Origin: a virus
Virus record (IMG/VR): IMGVR_UViG_3300004448_000182
Span: 1 to 32,216 of that record
Direction: 5' to 3' (one strand)
Length of the DNA: 32,216 nucleotides
Shown here: one piece after another, positions 31,101-32,216 of the stretch
Position numbering within the stretch: the first letter of the stretch is position 1
Layout: each line of letters begins with the position of its first letter
The notes under the pieces: model-generated
The model's database searches: none
Told to the model about the DNA's origin: nothing
What the model saw: the letters and a program-made list of their open reading frames with translations, nothing else
Program-made: the position numbers and the translations under genes

Positions 31101-31785
31101 ATTGAGAACCCCTATGGATTCACCCGAAGGGTATAGTAATGGAACTGCATATACTAAGAAAACATCAAGTGACTTTATCACTTTAAATGATAATGTATTC
31201 TTTGATTCTCCAAGTGTTATTGCATCTCCATTAAACGAAACAAATGAAATGTCTTCAGAGAAATCATTTACATGTACACTTCAATTACAATCTGTAAACG
31301 GAAACGTTTCACCAGTAATTGACGTTGGTACAATTGGTGCAATCGGTATATCTAATAGAATTAATAATATCAATAGTTCTTCAGATGTTCCTACTGGAAC
31401 TACATATACTGCATCAACAGACCCCGATGGAGATAACAATGCAATGGTATATTGCACAAGAAAAGTTAATCTAAAAACACCTGCAACTACACTTAAAGTA
31501 ATTGCAGATGTATTCAGACCACCAACAACGGGTGTTCAAGTATTATATAAAATTCTTAAGAATGATGAGTCAACACCGTTTGATGATTTAAATTGGGAAT
31601 ACTTTAACACATTAGGAACGCCTGATGTAACTACAGAGGCTGATGCAAGAAACTTTAAAGAATATGAGTGGACTGTTGATGACTTGCCAGAGTTCAGTGC
31701 ATTTGCAGTTAAAGTTGTAGGTAAAGGAAGTAACACTTCAGTAGTTCCTATGGTATCAGCATTAAGGTGCTTAGGACTTGCATAA
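25132..31785 (+). CDS. giant gp10-like baseplate/tail-pin protein (2217 aa)
   Basis: This protein follows gp8, where T4 has gp9/gp10 (gp10 is 602 aa). The N-terminus LNIAPYYDDFAEDKKFNKVL then FKAGRPLQSRELTQTQSILQ is the DUF4815-type start used for baseplate attachment in marine phages. Residues about 480-545 and 835-900 hold GTFTEGDQVVGGTSAATG- type repeats. A helix follows (KDIGKINNRVTNLERLTALS), then a part with two Trp-rich loops. A proline-rich hinge lies at about 1536-1600 (PPIPPVPELPVIPT and similar). After it, GWGDPLAQSFLVEKSGGMFV starts a C-terminal carbohydrate-binding-like region, with a Gly-rich insert at about 1835-1905. It may combine wedge pin and fibre functions. AAGGA precedes the ATG closely. 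Confidence 0.65.
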   Translation: MPEKTDLNIAPYYDDFAEDKKFNKVLFKAGRPLQSRELTQTQSILQNQIERFGSHMFEEGSLVTGAESDVDLEVFYVKVNSANPNSLGDANVEDYRKLFHGKFLRGKSSGVVGKVFESSAETSADAITLFVKFHSQGTDANNSIVFYSGEELQECTLGEDGTVTVNSANANEFTIKPKTDNPVGRASIASISEGIIFARGFFCKVDAQTLILEKYSGKPTYRVGLTIAESLLSSADDTSLLDNSSGTTNENAAGADRLKIDFTLSKYTLDTVNDVDFVELVRVNQGIIELKITRPIYNEIENSMARRTFDANGDFVVRQFTHSLREHLDDTTNRGYYTSTNGGDVNKFIMQVSPGKAYVKGYEIDKIGTTPIPFNKARSTVTLNNTNTPVRIGNKLRITNVHSLPEFGNESGDATISPFKEVTLWDTTITSDGTEPASGKIGFARLRNIDLQSGTASSQEYDATSTWNLYLFDIKMLTKLSGTLSGTFTEGDQVVGGTSAATGIVSYTASGQLYVHDVVGTFVVGDAITTNGTTSGTTTVTAVRNYNIDRARGISQDPVDAGSTIFTANVEVDASKTLLGTVTFTNSSTSVTGFATKFTTELKEGDIVINPSNSNEELIVSSITDDTTLTLAGNAGGSYTGNVTRKRAKIYDQDQTSSVFAWPRDWVKTHSCDSIQVRRQQVVDVSGGSFTISTGSNATFGALNTDNFTIAVVDESADGSAYGLGDLLNVEDFTGTAASDGGSGQTLTKSIANNDGAKLKITFTVNRTNPASRNKTLRQSRLLGVESARSAGGYYGTAYDDKEITLGVADVHKIHAIYEGVGGTTPLSPSSYFSVDSGTFQVYETIVGQTSDARAVLITYSGSLATSYYRMVSGTFTEGESIVGQTSKAVATITSVSQGSPDIKNRFFFDNGQRDGFYDLAKLTRKVGEPTPSGKILVVFDYFTSDSGDFFDVESYTSIPYQDIPVYSPSRVDLGGLEPDGTFELSDAVDFRPVVGQIIGTSTFGTTNTQDPTNPVNLSNSTEGAVFAPFGYDTGRDFGSSRVGISSTGASANDTPVSGSSVVGDISFYVGRIDKVFLHKSGAFQTSAGIPSLSPTKPKAIDDAIELFEVQIPAYTKNLKNIRVRTQDHRRYTMKDIGKINNRVTNLERLTALSLLERDTQTKQILDADGFDRFKSGFLVDNFRGHRVGDVNHPDYQVGVDTKLGAMRPKSYSQFFDIEFNSTLSSNFQKTGDLITLPYTPATYVNQDKASRTINVNPYHVFNFFGTVKLSPETDIWNDTEQLPEVRINREGNFDAVLAENTNSLGTVWNSWQTTWVGEPNVVSTEVQATSNGSWSGDPAQGGEWVAGLQVSREVTETVETQTRTGVTTSVVEDFVESRNDRVVSISIVPFMRSRTIEVDATNLKPNSNHYFFFDGIRVDGFVRPFSTTYSQDGGTTISSNCKSDGNGRLRAYFELPNSNKQRFPTGQRELRLTSSFYDLSNPGSQASGIYQAQGLLQSNQTEITSTRNGRVILERTNSSRQITRSGERLNAQVFDSVSPPIPPVPELPVIPTIIQDPVEIPISPPIQPPQLPPLDEEPPFIAPPAFIPTSRGLDIIDVPDRRFFDFPLERGWGDPLAQSFLVEKSGGMFVTSIDLYFEKKDTTLPVSVEIRNMVNGYPGQTVIPFSTVTKNPGNVNTSTDGSTATTFTFESPVYLEEDFEYSFVVYSNSNEYTTFISRMGEKDLATSQTISGQPYAGSLFVSQNASTWTATQEDDLKFHMKIASFDTSKNPVLKFENKTLPVSTLQSNPVETFSGQQYVKVYNYTHGMYTTNSNVILAGITGDKENGVLNIATPSVSGTPSNGTYTVSLTGGTGTGASAEFTVSGNAITTSYITDPGTGYATTDTLSAVNFDGGTADLTVGVDVVGDTLGGVPVAAINQSFTAIANIGIDSFTVIPDISSYDVKTTYSANDSTVGGGEVATSTRNYYYDTLHTLIPSLNYSMTRIVASVLRTPMDSPEGYSNGTAYTKKTSSDFITLNDNVFFDSPSVIASPLNETNEMSSEKSFTCTLQLQSVNGNVSPVIDVGTIGAIGISNRINNINSSSDVPTGTTYTASTDPDGDNNAMVYCTRKVNLKTPATTLKVIADVFRPPTTGVQVLYKILKNDESTPFDDLNWEYFNTLGTPDVTTEADARNFKEYEWTVDDLPEFSAFAVKVVGKGSNTSVVPMVSALRCLGLA

Positions 31786-31997
31786 TGTCTGAGTATGTCA
31801 AAGTAGAAGGACACACGTCTCTTGCAAGAGATGAACAGTCTTCTGCTATTGTCAATACAGATATTACTGCATGGAGATTGCAAAAACTTAGAAAAGAAAA
31901 TTATAAAAAACAGGCAGAAGAAATAAATAATATTAAGAGTGATATGACAGAAATTAAAAACATTCTTAATCAAATAGTGGAAAAGATAAATGGCTAA
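31785..31997 (+). CDS. small coiled-coil protein after the gp10-like gene
   Basis: This 70-residue protein starts at ATG 31785, sharing one base with the stop of the giant gene (TAATG). The first 25 residues (EYVKVEGHTSLARDEQSSAI) resemble a conserved start of small structural phage proteins. The rest is a likely coiled coil (RLQKLRKENYKKQAEEINNI then KSDMTEIKNILNQIVEKING). Such short proteins occur next to tail-fibre genes in marine T4-type phages and may trimerise or chaperone the fibre; this is inference. It overlaps the next gene by 8 nt. Confidence 0.75.
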   Translation: MSEYVKVEGHTSLARDEQSSAIVNTDITAWRLQKLRKENYKKQAEEINNIKSDMTEIKNILNQIVEKING

Positions 31998-32216
31998 ACA
32001 AGTAGACCAATTCAGTACTTTAGAAAATTTTAGAACAACTTTTAATGAAGTGTCCACAAACGTGGGCGATATTACGGGACTTAGAACTACAAGTCAAGGT
32101 ACTATTGTAGACGCAGTAAACAGTATTGAAGATAAGTCATTCTTCTTCCAAGAGTTTATTTTTATTGCAACTGCAGGACAAACTACATTTTCAGGAACAG
32201 ATAGTTTTGGTAATAC
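31990..32216 (+). CDS. tail-fibre-like/structural protein, N-terminal part (runs off window)
   Basis: An open frame from ATG 31990 continues to the window edge, at least 75 residues. It begins MAKQVDQFSTLENFRTTFNE, then VSTNVGDITGLRTTSQGTIV and DAVNSIEDKSFFFQEFIFIA followed by TAGQTTFSG. The pattern LENFRTTFNEVS..VGD...L.T....IV.AVN.I is typical of the N-terminal anchors of phage tail fibres, and the FIATAGQTTFSG strand of fibre or appendage proteins. It overlaps the preceding gene by 8 nt. The C-terminal receptor-binding part is outside the window. Confidence 0.7.
   Translation, partial: MAKQVDQFSTLENFRTTFNEVSTNVGDITGLRTTSQGTIVDAVNSIEDKSFFFQEFIFIATAGQTTFSGTDSFGN

Noticed and set aside
1-32216. 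CRISPR array, insertion sequence, integrase or attachment site
   Set aside because: No regularly spaced direct repeats, transposase or integrase motifs were seen; the gene content is that of a lytic T4-type phage.

Overview
This window looks like part of the genome of a T4-type (straight-tailed, contractile) myovirus infecting a marine bacterium. The DNA is AT-rich and packed with overlapping genes. It encodes T4 replication and late-transcription accessory proteins (gp59, gp32, a gp33-like protein) and a nearly complete T4 baseplate set (gp48, gp53, gp27, gp5, gp25, gp6, gp7, gp8, a giant gp10-like protein, gp54, gp26, gp51). T4-type late promoters (TATAAATA) precede structural genes. A phage ribosomal protein bS21, a cysteine-free gp32, a gp5 without lysozyme domain and the low GC fit the cyanophage/pelagimyophage branch, and a Pelagibacter-type host is my best guess. 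I cannot name the phage from sequence alone.

Layout. (1) 1-3780, plus strand: early/middle replication operon behind a sigma70-type promoter. It holds a PD-(D/E)XK exonuclease, an acidic small protein, a gp33-like late-transcription coactivator, a small beta protein, gp59 helicase loader, a GT42/sialyltransferase-like protein and gp32, ending in an intrinsic terminator that overlaps the gp32 stop codon. (2) 3781-3968: a non-coding, relatively GC-rich, multi-hairpin segment with its own -35-like element and a closing T-tract. It is a candidate small RNA or leader for the next gene. (3) 3969-4399, plus: ribosomal protein bS21 and a small basic phage protein. (4) 4386-11884, minus strand, late: gp4, a sugar-nucleotide cassette (HAD phosphatase, CMP-Kdo synthetase-like KdsB, ParB-fold protein), a conserved unknown, gp54-like, gp26, gp51, an EF-hand/two-TM protein and a candidate tape measure. 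It converges on region 3 with a 14-bp overlap. (5) 11885-11921: divergent late promoters. (6) 11922-32216, plus: late baseplate operon gp48-gp53-gp27-gp5-unknown-gp25-gp6-small structural-gp7-gp8-giant gp10-like-small coiled coil-partial fibre-like gene running off the window.

Most interesting points. The gp26 gene ends in a U-UUU-UUU slippery heptamer immediately before its stop, with a 5-bp hairpin 8 nt downstream. A -1 shift would fuse gp26 to gp51, which has no good start of its own; this resembles the lambda G/GT tail-chaperone frameshift. The structured RNA before bS21 has four nested or tandem stems and an 11-nt identity to a universally conserved 16S rRNA segment. In two late genes (gp25 and the gene starting at 9561) the TATAAATA element is spaced so that the predicted +1 is the A of the ATG, implying leaderless late mRNAs. 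The phage also carries both a CMP-sugar activating enzyme and a GT42-like, CMP-sugar-using transferase candidate, which suggests a surface-glycan modification pathway.
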